From Trema orientale (lineage: Eukaryota > Streptophyta > Magnoliopsida > Rosales > Cannabaceae), in contig JXTC01000035.1 of the NCBI GenBank assembly GCA_002914845.1, positions 844,553-908,552 of the forward strand: a stretch of 64,000 nt of DNA, in the 5' to 3' direction. How positions within the stretch are numbered: the first letter of the stretch is position 1; every line of letters begins with the position of its first letter. The position numbers were made by a program, and so were the translations under genes. Of the stretch, positions 37,417 through 49,017 are shown one piece after another. Under the pieces are notes generated by a model. It was not told the origin of the DNA and searched no databases. It saw only the letters and a program-made list of their open reading frames with translations.

Positions 37417-37955
37417 GATTGTGGCGTAGGCAGGTTTCTGAACATCATTGTATAAAGCTCCTGTTGGTTGTTATTAAATTCTTGTTCGGCCGATGCTGTT
37501 TGTTTTATTTTAATATGTTTTTATACGGCATATGCCTTGTACGTGTGCATATTGGATATTGGTTTCAGCTCCCCAAGCTCAAGTGGTGCTGCAACTATGA
37601 GCGATTATGGTATGTATGAAAGCGCGCTGATGCCTTAGGCCCAGGGGCAAACGACTTATTAACAACACCATTCTTAGTGAAGGACGACATGGCGTTGTGT
37701 TTTCGGGTATAACTGGAAGGAGCAAAGTTTATGCAACATAATGTAGTGTCTTAAGGCAGTTTAAAGAGGAATTGCCTATTTGGCGCAAGCGGCACACAAG
37801 TTAAATATGTACTTGTTAGCTTAGAAAGATGTTCAAATGAATCAGATCTAAGGAGGACAAAATAAAGTCAAATTGTTTTTCTATGATAAATATGCTAGTC
37901 ATGACTCATGATTCCTTTACTGAAAAGACATGCGTCTTCCTTGAATATTAACATG
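37417..37955. other. TIMELESS 3' flank
   Basis: Contains the 3' UTR and then unassigned sequence. No further gene. A GACGACATGGCGTTGTG stretch near 37682 resembles motifs in the CGACAT-rich block downstream and may be its left part. Confidence 0.45.
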
Positions 37956-38000
37956 TCATTTTTAGGTTATTTACAAACAAAAAAAATATCATTTTTAGGT
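37956..38000 (+). mobile_element. Poly(A) micro-insertion with 12-bp flanking repeat
   Basis: TCATTTTTAGGT at 37956-37967 and 37989-38000 flanks TATTTACAAAC plus A8 and TA. Same architecture as the insertions at 9940, 10171, 17661 and 25909. Confidence 0.5.
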
Positions 38001-38005
38001 AAAGA

Positions 38006-38100
38006 CGAAATTGCATTGGCTTTCCTTCGGGGCATAAAAGAAATATTGCATTTTTCCGTCGGGGGGAAAAAAGAAATATTGCATTTTTTCTTTCTAGAAA
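38006..38100. repeat. 33-bp tandem repeat, three decayed copies
   Basis: Units begin GAAA(TA)TTGCATT at about 38007, 38040 and 38073. The first two contain TTCCTTCGGGG / TTCCGTCGGGGGG, and the third is diverged after the first 15 bases. Confidence 0.65.
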
Positions 38101-38139
38101 AGTGAATATAAATAAATGTTTGTCAATAAAATCTATGGG

Positions 38140-38462
38140 AATGAACGACATGTAGTTTATAGGATGTCGTGTTCGGTGTTCTCAACGGTACACGGCGTTT
38201 CGTTTTTTGCTGATAACAAACGACACATTCTATAGCGTTTTATCCTGAAACGACATATAGCTTATTTTTGCGTCATTAACGATAAACGTGCCGTTTTTGC
38301 CTGGACAATGGACATGGGTTTCGTATCTTTTTTTTTTCTCGATTATAATCCCATGGTGCGTCCTTCTATGGAAATGAATACCTCCTGTCGTTTATCACAT
38401 AATGAACGCAATGTGTTTATATTACACCATAGACGACATGTCATTCCCGCTATTTTCTTGTA
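38140..38462. mobile_element. CGACA-motif block, possible non-autonomous CACTA end
   Basis: AACGACA/TGTCGT motifs recur in both orientations (about 38144, 38162, 38217, 38249, 38386, 38432). The block ends in TTCCCGCTATTTTCTTGTA (38444-38462), whose reverse TACAAGAAAATAGCGGGAA resembles a CACTA terminus lacking its first bases. The element class is an inference; the left end was not found. Confidence 0.4.
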
Positions 38463-40286
38463 CAAAATTTAGTATACTTACGATGTGGCATCGAATTTAT
38501 TTATTTTTTATTTAAGAACGGGGTACGAATATGTCGCTTTCAAATTTCAAACTACGTTTATATCATATAGCAGTGTGACCTTTACTAGTATAAATTATAA
38601 TCGTGTCTAGGAATATCTTAGTGCCCCTTTGACGTAATATAGGGGTTTTCTGTTGTTTGCTTGTTGATTTAGACTTGAGAGTTGAGACACTTCTCAGAAA
38701 ATACCCACATAATTCAATCCATCTGTTTTAACTCTGTAGTCTGTACTAAATTATTAAGAAAAAAAAGAAAAGGAAAAGTAAAACCATGACAAGAATTACA
38801 ATGAAGTTGTACACAGATACATTTTGGAGGCCGAGAGAGTTCTCGGAGCCAGGCAAAAACCTTACTGTATCAAATTTAAAATTTATTTCTCCTCTATTTT
38901 GACCCCAAAAAAAATAAACTAAAAAAGGGAAAAATTACTGGGAGATTACAATAAACTTTTTTTTCTTTTTAGACCTCATTTTCTTAGTAATAACGACAAG
39001 GCCAAAATGTCATATTTTGCATCACTCGCATCTTTGCTATAAAGACTTCAAAGACTTTAGTGAACTAACAGATAATCAAATGTTATATATACTTACTCCC
39101 AATTAGTTTCTCACCCTACTTTTTATATACTATACGCCCAAAAATTAGCAAAGCTTTCTAGTAGTTTAGTACAGATTGGCAGGTGTTGGTTAACACCTGG
39201 TTAAATCAAAAGTCTCCCAAATTTTACTTTTCTTAGCTTTCACACCACCAGACCAGATGGAAAATGTTACGTGTAACTAAGCCGTGCTTTGTCAAACTTT
39301 CGTACCCCATTATTGTCCCTTTAGTCTATGCGCAACAAACAACAAAATTCTACTTGTGATGTATTCAAACCTAAGGTAATTATATTTTAATACGAGTCAT
39401 ATGTAATTAAAGAATAGTAATCTAAATATAAACAGGAAGGAACCATAGTTGAAAGACTAGAAGCCGGCAATAAAATCTTGATTATTTTTTCGTTGTTAGC
39501 ATTAGCCATTAAATTATTAAAAAACGTCTTTTGAAAGAGTTGAGTCGAGGAGTTGCCTCATCTATGTTCCATTGTAGATTTGTACGTTCTAAAATTTAAT
39601 ACTTTATCTTGTGCTTTACCCGGAAGAAAGGCTTTTTTTCAACTAACTGATTTGACCAAGAAAAGCGTAAGACAAGAAGTTCAATACTAAATAATATTGT
39701 ACGTGGAAAAAATAACTAAACATGTATGACTACCGAGAAAGACATGAAAAATCCCAGAAGAATAACAAAGCTTAGAGAGAATCACAACCTAATAAAGATA
39801 AGAACATATAGTCTATAATAGCATTAAGCATTAAATGAGGTCCACGTTTAGTTTGGAATGGCCATCATTAAAAAGACTTGAATCGTTTTTATTTGAGCTG
39901 AAACTACGTTCTTCTGTAGCAACTCTTTGATCCGTATGAAAAGAAAGAAAGAAACAAATAAAAGTAAAAGCATTTACCTACCTGAACGCTATTGGTGGTA
40001 TAAAAGCAATAATAAACAAACACAAACACTTGTCCTGTCATTCACATAGATTTCGAATAAAAAATGGTTGGTCAAGCTCTGCCCAAACATTCTTTGTTAC
40101 TATTTTTATTATCTTTTGGTTGAATAAACCTCCTCATGAGGAAAATTTATTAAAAAGAAGAAAAGCGAGGACACCTAGTCAAGACTGATATAACTTAGCA
40201 GATTTTGTTTCATATTTCCAAAGTGATATACCCTTTGCTTTTCACATACATCCCTATCTGCATCATCTTCAAAAATTTTGTTAACT
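38463..40286. other. Intergenic and upstream region of the first RLP gene
   Basis: AT-rich with no supported gene. Presumed to include the promoter of the RLP at 40287; no clear TATA box stands out within 100 bp of the ATG. Confidence 0.4.
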
Positions 40287-43226
40287 ATGGTAATACAAAG
40301 TTCCCTTCGCTCAGCTCAGTTGGGAATTATGTGTATTTTCATTACTGCAGCTAGCTGTTTAAGCGCTGAGACGTCCAAGATTTTGTGCACAGAGAAGGAA
40401 AAGCAAGCTCTTCTCAAGTTCAAACAAGGCCTAGTTGATGAATCGAAGGTTCTTTCCACTTGGGATAGAGAAAAAGATTGCTGCAAATGGAGAGGAATTA
40501 CATGCAACAATCAGACTGGCCAAGTCATCATGCTAGATCTGAGTCATAACATTTCTGAGATCTTCTCTGTTGAGCAACCTCTGGCAGGTGAGATCAATCC
40601 TTCACTACTTGAACTAAGAGACCTCAATTATTTAGACCTCAGTTTTAACGTCTTTGATGGACTCAAAATTCCAAGCTTTATCGGTTCTTTTGGTCAATTG
40701 AAACACCTCAAATTTGCTAGTGTTGGTTTTGTTGGTCCCATACCCCAACAGCTTGGAAATCTCACAGGTTTGCATACTCTTGACCTTTCAAGCAATGATC
40801 TTCTAGTAGTCAGTGATCTTGATTGGTTGACTCATCTTTCTTCTTTGAGATACCTTAACCTCTCACGTCTAAATCTGTCTGAGTTTGTCCGTTGGCCACA
40901 ATCTATAAACAAGCTTCCTTCACTTTTAGAGCTTCAACTATCTTCAACTAGTCTTCCTGATGTCAATCTCAGTTCACTTCCTCTCAACAATTTTTCCAAC
41001 TCACTCGAAGTTCTCGTTCTATCTGACAACCATTTTAGTCCTTCAATATTTTTCTTGGTTTCCAATATCAGCACCAATCTTATTCATATTGGATTAATGT
41101 CATGCCAGCTACAAGGTCCAATCCCAGATGTTTTCACAAACTTGTCTTCTCTAATATCTTTAGATCTTTCATATAATCAAATTGAAGGTGGGTTACCAAA
41201 GTCTTTCAGAAACTTGTGTAGCTTGGAATCATTGAATCTTGAGTCAAACAAATTTTCTGATAGACTTTATGATTCTATGAAAAACTTGTCATGTGCTGAT
41301 GAGACCATGAAGTACCTGCATCTAAGTGGCAATCCATTTTGGGGTCCCTTTCCTGATCTTTCAAGGTTTTCATCTTTGATAGAATTGTTCATAGATGGTA
41401 CCAATATAAGTGGGCCTCTCCCTAAAACTCTTAGCCAGTTTTCCAAGCTAGATTCCTTGAGCTTAGTTTATAATCAGTTAAGTGGGTCATTACCAGATTT
41501 TACAGGACTTTCTTCTCTAAGATTGCTATATCTTTCCAACAATCAGCTGAATGGATCTGTACCTGAGAGTATAGGCCAACTTTCCAGCCTTGAAGCATTG
41601 ATACTTTCTTCAAATTCCTTGAATGGAGTCCTGGCTGAAGTCCATTTTTCGAACCTCTCTCGTTTGGAGTCTTTGGATATTTCTCAAAATCCTTTGTCTT
41701 TGAACATTAGTTCAGATTGGATTCCACCTTTTCAGCTTGACACATTAAGCTTGGACTCTTGCAAAGTGGGCCCTGCTTTTCCAAAATGGCTTCAAACACA
41801 GAAGAAACTTCGCTCACTTTATGTCTCTAATGCTGGAATTTCAGATTCAATACCTAAAGGGTTTTGGGATCTGTCGACCAGCTTAACTGAGTTGAACCTC
41901 TCTTACAACCAAATTCATGGGAAATTACCAAATCTGTTACAGAAGAATAAGACCTATTTCTCATTTGATTTGAGTTATAACAACTTGAGTGGTCCAATTC
42001 CATTATTTCCTAGTGTAACCGACTTGATTCTCTCCAACAACATGTTTTCAGGACCTCTGTCCTCCTTTTGTGATCCACCAGCACTACAATTGTATCGTCT
42101 CGATCTTTCGAGTAACCAATTATCAGGGGAACTTCCCAATTGTTGGATACAATTTCAAAGACTTTCCTTCTTGAATCTGGCAAAGAATAATTTCTCTGGG
42201 AAAATACCAAACTCCTTGAGTCATCTACAAAACGTCGTGTTGTTACGTTTACATGATAACAATTTATCAGGAGAAATGCCTTCATTGGAGGACTGTACGG
42301 AATTGAGAATTGTTGACCTTGGGAGGAATAAGCTGTCTGGTAGGATACCAACATTACAAGGGCAAAGCCTACCAAATCTACTGGTTCTGCGCTTAAGACA
42401 CAATGAGTTTAATGGAAGCCTGCCCTTGAGTCTATGTAGCCTACCTGCCCTTCATGTTTTGGATCTCTCTGATAATAAGATATCTGGGTTCTTGCCAGAA
42501 TGCCTCAACAATATAACAGCCATGTCTTATGAGGTACCCGATAACATAATCCTTGGCCTTGTACAAGTGGTCTGGAAAGGAATAGAGATTGAGTTTGGAC
42601 AAAATCTCAAACATCTTAGAAGCATTGATATTTCAAGCAATAACTTGAGTGGTATGATTCCTCAAAACATAACGAGTCTCTTGAAACTGGTTTCTTTAAA
42701 CCTGTCAAGGAATCACTTGACAGGAATCATTCCTGGAAACTTCAATAAGCTGAGCTCGTTAGAGTCTCTGGACTTGTCAAGAAACTGGCTAAGTGGTAGC
42801 ATTCCTGCAAGCTTTTCTAGCTTGAATTTTCTGAGCTACCTTGACTTGTCCTACAACAACTTGAGTGGCAGAATCCCACTAGGTACACAACTACAGAGCT
42901 TTAGTGCTTCTTCATATGTGGGAAATCTCCAACTCTGTGGACCACCTCTCACAAAAGATTGCTCAGGAGATAAAATTGATCAAGATCCTGATGTTCGTGA
43001 TGGGAGTGAAGATGACAAGGATGAAGGAGATGATGATGATTTTTTAACTTTTGGCTTCTTTTTTAGTATAGGGATCGGATATTTTGTGGGATTTTGGGGA
43101 GTTTGTGGTACTTTCCTGCTCAAGAGTTCTTGGAGAAATGCCTATTTTCGGTTCTTTAATGATACAAAAGATAGGATCTACAAGAGAGCCAGAGCAGTGT
43201 TCAAGCCAAGATCACATAGAGCATAG
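40287..43226 (+). CDS. LRR receptor-like protein (EIX/Cf class), no kinase
   Basis: An intronless coding region of 979 aa. The first ATG of the frame is at 40287; the frame is open a few codons further but has no earlier ATG. RLPs are plasma-membrane immune receptors that sense apoplastic ligands and signal through SOBIR1/BAK1-type kinases. In order: signal peptide (to about residue 28, ending SCLSA); LRR N-cap with CTEKEKQALLKFK and DCCKWRGITC; about 28 extracellular LRRs of the LDLSxNxLSGxIP type with many N-glycosylation sites; an island near VVWKGIEIEFGQ; four final LRRs; C-cap LCGPPLTKDC; an acidic stretch (EDDKDEGDDDD); a TM helix with GxxxG-like spacing (GIGYFVGFWGVCG); and a basic cytosolic tail of about 35 aa ending KPRSHRA. 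No kinase follows. Closest type by eye is EIX2-like; the ligand is unknown. A 3'-UTR intron is likely at 43243-43440. Confidence 0.95.
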   Translation: MVIQSSLRSAQLGIMCIFITAASCLSAETSKILCTEKEKQALLKFKQGLVDESKVLSTWDREKDCCKWRGITCNNQTGQVIMLDLSHNISEIFSVEQPLAGEINPSLLELRDLNYLDLSFNVFDGLKIPSFIGSFGQLKHLKFASVGFVGPIPQQLGNLTGLHTLDLSSNDLLVVSDLDWLTHLSSLRYLNLSRLNLSEFVRWPQSINKLPSLLELQLSSTSLPDVNLSSLPLNNFSNSLEVLVLSDNHFSPSIFFLVSNISTNLIHIGLMSCQLQGPIPDVFTNLSSLISLDLSYNQIEGGLPKSFRNLCSLESLNLESNKFSDRLYDSMKNLSCADETMKYLHLSGNPFWGPFPDLSRFSSLIELFIDGTNISGPLPKTLSQFSKLDSLSLVYNQLSGSLPDFTGLSSLRLLYLSNNQLNGSVPESIGQLSSLEALILSSNSLNGVLAEVHFSNLSRLESLDISQNPLSLNISSDWIPPFQLDTLSLDSCKVGPAFPKWLQTQKKLRSLYVSNAGISDSIPKGFWDLSTSLTELNLSYNQIHGKLPNLLQKNKTYFSFDLSYNNLSGPIPLFPSVTDLILSNNMFSGPLSSFCDPPALQLYRLDLSSNQLSGELPNCWIQFQRLSFLNLAKNNFSGKIPNSLSHLQNVVLLRLHDNNLSGEMPSLEDCTELRIVDLGRNKLSGRIPTLQGQSLPNLLVLRLRHNEFNGSLPLSLCSLPALHVLDLSDNKISGFLPECLNNITAMSYEVPDNIILGLVQVVWKGIEIEFGQNLKHLRSIDISSNNLSGMIPQNITSLLKLVSLNLSRNHLTGIIPGNFNKLSSLESLDLSRNWLSGSIPASFSSLNFLSYLDLSYNNLSGRIPLGTQLQSFSASSYVGNLQLCGPPLTKDCSGDKIDQDPDVRDGSEDDKDEGDDDDFLTFGFFFSIGIGYFVGFWGVCGTFLLKSSWRNAYFRFFNDTKDRIYKRARAVFKPRSHRA

Positions 43227-43242
43227 AGGACAACATTAAATG

Positions 43243-43440
43243 GTACTAAAGCTATGTCTTACAAAAACACTTGTTCTGTTTCTGTACTATATCTTTTGGT
43301 GATTCAGTTAACATTTCAACAATCTAGGCAGAAAATCACATCTTAATTGGTTTTTAATAATTTTAGCTTTGCATGAATATCACTCTGTTAGATAACTTCT
43401 TAATTCATCTTAATCTTTGTTTTCATAGTAGGTACATCAG
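43243..43440 (+). other. Probable 3'-UTR intron of the first RLP gene
   Basis: The donor TTAAATG|GTACTAAAGC lies 16 bp past the stop codon. The acceptor GGTACATCAG|GCATGTTGAG opens a block that matches the downstream block of the RLP at 60085. The same arrangement occurs after the RLP at 50279. Confidence 0.55.
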
Positions 43441-45521
43441 GCATGTTGAGAAAGAATTAGCTTCCCACACCGAAGTACTTGAAGTTGGACTTAATTATAC
43501 AACATGTTCTGTATTATTTTTGTCCCCAGATTGGCAAATTCCCACATGTTTTCGGGTTTTCATCCAGATTTTATATTAAAGAAGCAGTACTTCCTTATAC
43601 TCATGCAAAGAACAGAACATATATGTTTCTTGAGGATTCTCCTATATTAATGGTTTTTTTCTTTCCGATTAGTAACAGCACATATTTTGCAAAAGAAAAA
43701 AGGTTTAAATTCATGAAAGATCTCTAAACTTTCTTCTCTCTTTTCATATGATAACTGAATTTTAATCTGAATCAATAATGCTCCCTGAACTCTTCCAATG
43801 TATCACTAATGGTCCAAATAATGGGTTAAATATTGGAATTTCGTAGACATTTGTGTCATAAATACTCCTTACGACTTTACTTTGTATTATAAATGATCCC
43901 TAAACTCCTTTAATATTTATAACTAGTTCAAGAAATAAAACACAAGTAGTTGAGAATAATAGAATGTGATATTAGAAAAATTCAAGACACAAACATAGTA
44001 CATGAACTCAATTTGGGACATTCTGAAAATCACAAACCAATGCATGATTTGCATTATTTTTCAAGGACTAAAAATAGGGTCGACCCTACGTTAAATTGGA
44101 AATGATACAATAGTTCTAGAATGTCGTTGTTGTGTGATGGAAATTCTACTTTTATAAAGATCATAGACTATTACTTTTATACATTTGTAAATATGGACAT
44201 ATATGTTATAATTTTCCGTGGTTGGTAACTATCTAATTCCAACCCAGAATAGTAGTTTCTAAAATAGAAATTTATTTTTTAAGGTAAATTTCAGGTCAGT
44301 TTGAACAAACTGAGAGAATGTAAACCTTAGACCTTTCTGAGTTTACGATCTTGAAAGTCACTGAATGTAGATGTGGTCTAAAACGCTCAATATATAAATC
44401 TTTCAGAACTCAACAACAAAGTAATTTATCAAAATATTTTATGTTCCATAGAAAACTGTGCATTTGGAATTAGGATTCGAATCTTATTCTATAAGAGAAG
44501 GCTGCGATTGGTTTAGTTTCTTCCTGGAATATTAATACTAATTCATCTAATCCTACTCTCAGTATAGGCCATACACTATATACTAAGAAGAAAATAACAT
44601 AACTAGTCAAGAGAAGACATATCTAAAGTATGATAAGTACTAAAGCAAAATAAATTTCTTCCTTCTCTATTTGCGGAAGTCCTCAAATCACTTGCTAATT
44701 AGCTGGTCTGCATTTCTAATCACCATTAACATGGAAGGTTAAATGTTACCATGCATGACGTGCTTCGTCAAACTTATAAAATTCTATCTTACCAATGGTA
44801 CTTATCATTTTCTAAATCTGTTTCTATATTTGTAACAAAGCCGGCAGCCTTGATTAGTCTTTTAATGCTAATAATGAAGGGGCATCCGTAACTAACTGAA
44901 TTGACATAGTGAGGAACTAATGCCTGGTTGATATATATGTAATTAATTATATAAAGCGAAGAGTACTTAACTATGTTTGTACCACTCACATCTGGACAGA
45001 CTAATAAATAAGACAGTCAATTACAATAACGCGCGACCTCCGATAATTAGTAATTGTAATAGTCATGACTGTTAGTCTACATATATGGTCTCGATCTTCA
45101 CAAATAAGAACGGGACATATGTCCGTTTCTTTCAGGGAAAAGTGTTTAGTTCAAAGTAGATTGATCTAAGACCATTTTTTGATAGCTAAGGAAAAAATAA
45201 ATAACAAAATGAGATTAATAGCCTCCCTTAACTCTTTCTAAGAGTCATTCCTAGCATAATACTATACATTTTATTTCTATACATTGTCCATTGAATTTCA
45301 CGGAAGTAGTGCCATATACAAGAACGTCTACGTGATATGTATCTGCACAAAAATATAAATCTCTCTGCAGAAATCAATCAAGCAATATAATTCAGTAGTG
45401 TTATCTTAAAAGTCTTGGTAATTGGAGGTAGATACCTCATTTCCCCTTGTTTCGAGACCTCGAAGTTCATATAGTACGTACTTCAAATTTAACGTCCATA
45501 TTTCTGTTGTATCTTGGTGTC
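43441..45521. other. Intergenic; duplicated RLP promoter region
   Basis: No gene. Segments at 44370-44432 (GATGTGGTCTAAAACGCTCA) and 45218-45258 (CTTAACTCTTTCTAAGAG) match 54759-54823 and 55208-55244 upstream of the RLP pseudogene at 55304. This 1-kb tract is therefore a duplicated RLP promoter that has lost its gene to the LTR insertion. Confidence 0.55.
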
Positions 45522-45638
45522 ATGTTGTTAAACATGTTAGCTCAAACTCAAAGGTACTCCATTCATGCTGTGATTTTTGGGATGGTCCTCATGAATGCCG
45601 CCCTCGAGTTAAGTGCTGGAACGTCTGAAGTTAGGTGT
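45522..45638 (+). pseudogene. RLP signal-peptide remnant cut by an LTR element
   Basis: The frame from the ATG at 45522 reads MLLNMLAQTQRYSIHAVIFG and continues to AALELSAGTSEVRC. It aligns with the N-terminus of the RLP at 50279 (MLFNTMSRHKSIQFGPVGVL...GSGSSKIL) and with ETSSNIRC of the RLP at 60085. The homology stops exactly at the start of the LTR, just where the CxEKEKQALL N-cap should follow. The rest of the gene is not present downstream, so this copy is dead. Confidence 0.75.
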
Positions 45639-47864
45639 GACAACCCGTAAATAAAAAAGAGCAATTATACATATATAATTTATTTATATTATATAAATAA
45701 TTTAATGGATAAAGGAAAAGGCTATATAGCCCTTAGTTAGTAGTGGTTATTAGGGGTTATTTTAGTAATTCGATAACTATCATCTTAAGAAACCCTAAAG
45801 GGTCTAGTAATTTACTCAGTTTATATGTATGCTCTGTCGAGAGGAAAAAAGAGAGAAAGAGAGATAGAAGGCTATGCATGTTTAAGAAGAAGAAGAAGAT
45901 GAAGAGACCATTATCATAGATTATTGAGACTTACTCTAAGGTAATAAACTCTTAACCAATTAAGTTTTATGTTTTAGTTTGATTTTGGGATTGAGATTAA
46001 ATATCTAGGGTTAGGGTTTTGAATTGCTCATAAATTATTTATAAAATATGAGAAAGTATCTAATAAAAGATGAAACCTATTGATATTAAGATTTAAATAA
46101 GACAAATTCTGAGTGATTTGATTGGGTAAATAGAAAGTTATAAATTTTTGAGTTTTGGGCTAAGATGTAAAAATACAGCAGAGGTTCCGACTACCTTTTC
46201 AGGGAATTTTACGGGTCTGAGTAGGTGATATTTAGTATAGTTAGAAAGCTTATCGAATTATTTTTCCAATGATATATAATTTGTCAAAAACAGACTCATA
46301 AGCAGAGAGTTATAACTGATTAAAATGAGTACTACGAATCTGGAAAAATCTGAAACTGTAGGTACTTTTAGCAAAACATGGCAGTGGTTTTTGGGGCTTT
46401 ATAGGGCTTACTTATGGAATTTATAACTACATTCTTGGCACTATTAGGATCCTCATGACCTATAGAACAGCTCCCCTAAGTTTGGTCATTTTTAGAGGTA
46501 AGTTAAGATTATTGTAAATCATGGAAATTGACATTATTGGGAAAAACTATAAACCTCATCCCATAAGATATCATGGGGAGCGAATAGTCGTTTTTTTTTA
46601 GTATAATTGGAGTGTGATTTCAGTGATTTGATACTTACATATGGTTTATGTGATAATAGGTACTTGAATAATTATATTGATCATTTTGGTTAAATAGGTA
46701 AAGCAAATGAGGTAAGTAACCTTTGATCTTTTCTAATAGTTTTCCTTATCTAATAGAATCATGTTTACAAGGTATTTTTTTAAAAATATGATTTCAAATA
46801 AAAATATATTTTGGTATTAAGACCATTTATTGAAAGAAATCTGTTTTATTCTAATAACGTAATTTTTGTGAAAAATGATATGATTCTATGTTTTATATTA
46901 AATTATAGATCAAGTATATGAATTACTATTGAACATGGTTACAAGATAATTATTTTGGAATGTCGACAGTGTTATAATGAGATGAAAGTGAAATTATTTA
47001 TGATTCATTATTGTAAATAAATGTTTTGAAACTCTCTTCAGTGACTATGCACATGGACCCAATCAACAGGGATTGTATATGGACAATACTAACGTAGCTG
47101 CAGGGTTAAATATAGTAGATTCGTACCCAGCTACAGAGGTTATTTGTAGTAGATTCGGACCCGGCTACAGGGGTTATACTGGCAGATTCGGACCCGATTA
47201 CAAGGGTTATTTGTGGCAGATTCGGACCTAGTCACAAGGGTTAAGTGTGGCCATAGTCACCAAAAACTGAGGAGAAGTATAATTGAAATTATTATTGACT
47301 AAAATGGATTCGAAACGACAGATTTAGAAACTTATTACTTGTTTTGTGAAATTGTTTACTAAATAACTTGATTTGAATATTTTCAAAAGTATTGATTTCT
47401 GAAACCAAATTTGTTCTGAAAAATATTTGATAATAATTTTGGTTTACATATACTTGATTCAGCTAGTTAAGGTTACTGGTTACTTACTAGGCTTCTAGCT
47501 CATTCTTTTATTTTTCCCTCCTAGGTTTTAAGGATTATCAGTTAACATGCTCACAAAGAGAACTTATTTAGTAGTAATTGGGGTGTATGATTCAAGGAGA
47601 GGAATTTCTTCATCTTGATTGAGAAAATATAAAGACTCAGAAGGTTGATCATCTTGAATTTATTGGATTATAGTTTCTATTTTATAGTATTTATTTTGAA
47701 TATGTGGAGACTTTATAAGAGTTATTGGATTTTATGTTATATATTGGTATTTATTAGAGACTAAATATTCTTAATTATATTAGTTTATAGAAAGATGCCT
47801 TGCATGCCTATGAGGCTTTGCCTTATGGGTATGCGGCACACATCGTTGGATATGATGCGTGACA
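45636..47864 (+). mobile_element. 5' LTR of a retrotransposon (truncated element)
   Basis: It starts TGTGACAACCCGTAAATA and ends GATGCGTGACA, the usual TG...CA ends, giving about 2.2 kb. It is followed after two bases by TGGTATCAGAAA, a near match to the initiator-tRNA-Met primer-binding site. The interior is non-coding with a tandem repeat at 47090-47260. No gag-pol frame and no second LTR are found in the window. A Gypsy-type element is likely from LTR length and terminal sequence, but not proven. It inserted into an RLP gene. Confidence 0.75.
47090..47260. repeat. 33-36 bp tandem repeat inside the LTR
   Basis: Five diverged units share GTAGATTCGGACCCGGCTAC and GGGTTAT, for example around 47118, 47150, 47183 and 47217. 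They could be an LTR regulatory or variable-length module. Confidence 0.75.
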
Positions 47865-47866
47865 AG

Positions 47867-47878
47867 TGGTATCAGAAA
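47867..47878 (+). other. Retrotransposon primer-binding site (tRNA-iMet type)
   Basis: TGGTATCAGAAA, two bases after the LTR end, matches the canonical TGGTATCAGAGC in ten of twelve bases. Confidence 0.8.
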
Positions 47879-49017
47879 TTAGGATAAGTTTGACAATTTG
47901 CATCGTGTTAAGTCAATCTTATGAGGTTTAGAATATCGGGGTAGCTAAGTTAAGATGATTTGAGTTTAACTTAACTTCTATTATGGTTTGGAGATTCATT
48001 TGAATTGGTGATCATATACATTATATAGACTTTTGGAATCGTTTAAAATGAACATGGACTTTTGGAATTGTTTAAAGTTGAGTACTCTCATTAGATTTTG
48101 ATTATTAAGATCTGTTAGTTGAATATTTAGGTTTCTAGTCTTTAATGCTTTTGATATTAGTTTCTCTTTGTATTTAATTAATAGACCTAGGGTATTAGAA
48201 TCTTCTTCTCTTATTATTGATATTGGATAGTTGTAGAGTTAGTGAGTCTTAATTTAGTGTTGATATTGAAATTTTTATGAGTCTATTTGTTATTTTCATC
48301 TTCTATCTTTTAAGTTGTTTCTCAATATTTTTGTCCCTATTTGAAAAGAGCCTATGTTAATTCTTGGAGAAATGAAATTTATTGCTTTCCGAGAGATTGT
48401 ATTACGTTTTTAAAAAGTTGTTAATCTCATAATATTGATACAAGGGATTCATAGAATAGATATTATCTTGTTATATGTATCAATATGAGGAAGACAAGTT
48501 TGTTTGGAATATTTACTGATTAATTAAAGTGTAGATTGAAATCTAGTTTGAATCTTTTTATAAATTAGAATTATTTGTGTGATGAGAATATATAAAGGAT
48601 TATAGAGTGGATTAAGTTTATTGAATAACTAATTTTCTTGATGATAAAAGACAAAGAGATGATATGAGAAATGTCAATTTATGTGCTTGTGTTCACTGAT
48701 GAGAGTACATATTATTGTTACTAAAGGATTGAGGATAAATAGGTTAGTTTTGTTAAAGGCCTTACTTTGGGTTTTTCTGTAAATATTGGTGATGATATAA
48801 TTGAAATATGGACATTAACAATTATAAGTGGAATAATAACTTACAGAGCAATATTTTGAAAAATTAATAATAGACTGATTTGGAGAATGATATTACCTGA
48901 AAAATAAAATAAAATTATGGAGCCTTAATGACTTATATTTTGAGACGATGTTACCTTAATAATATTTAATAATATGTTCTCTTAAAATTTTGGAGCCTTA
49001 ATAATACGTAAATTTTA
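47879..49017 (+). other. Retrotransposon untranslated leader remnant
   Basis: AT-rich sequence without an open frame directly downstream of the primer-binding site. It is presumed to be the 5' leader of the LTR element, truncated before any gag frame. Confidence 0.45.

Noticed and set aside
40278..40286. An earlier start for the first RLP
   Set aside because: The codon there is TTG; the first ATG at 40287 gives a normal signal peptide.
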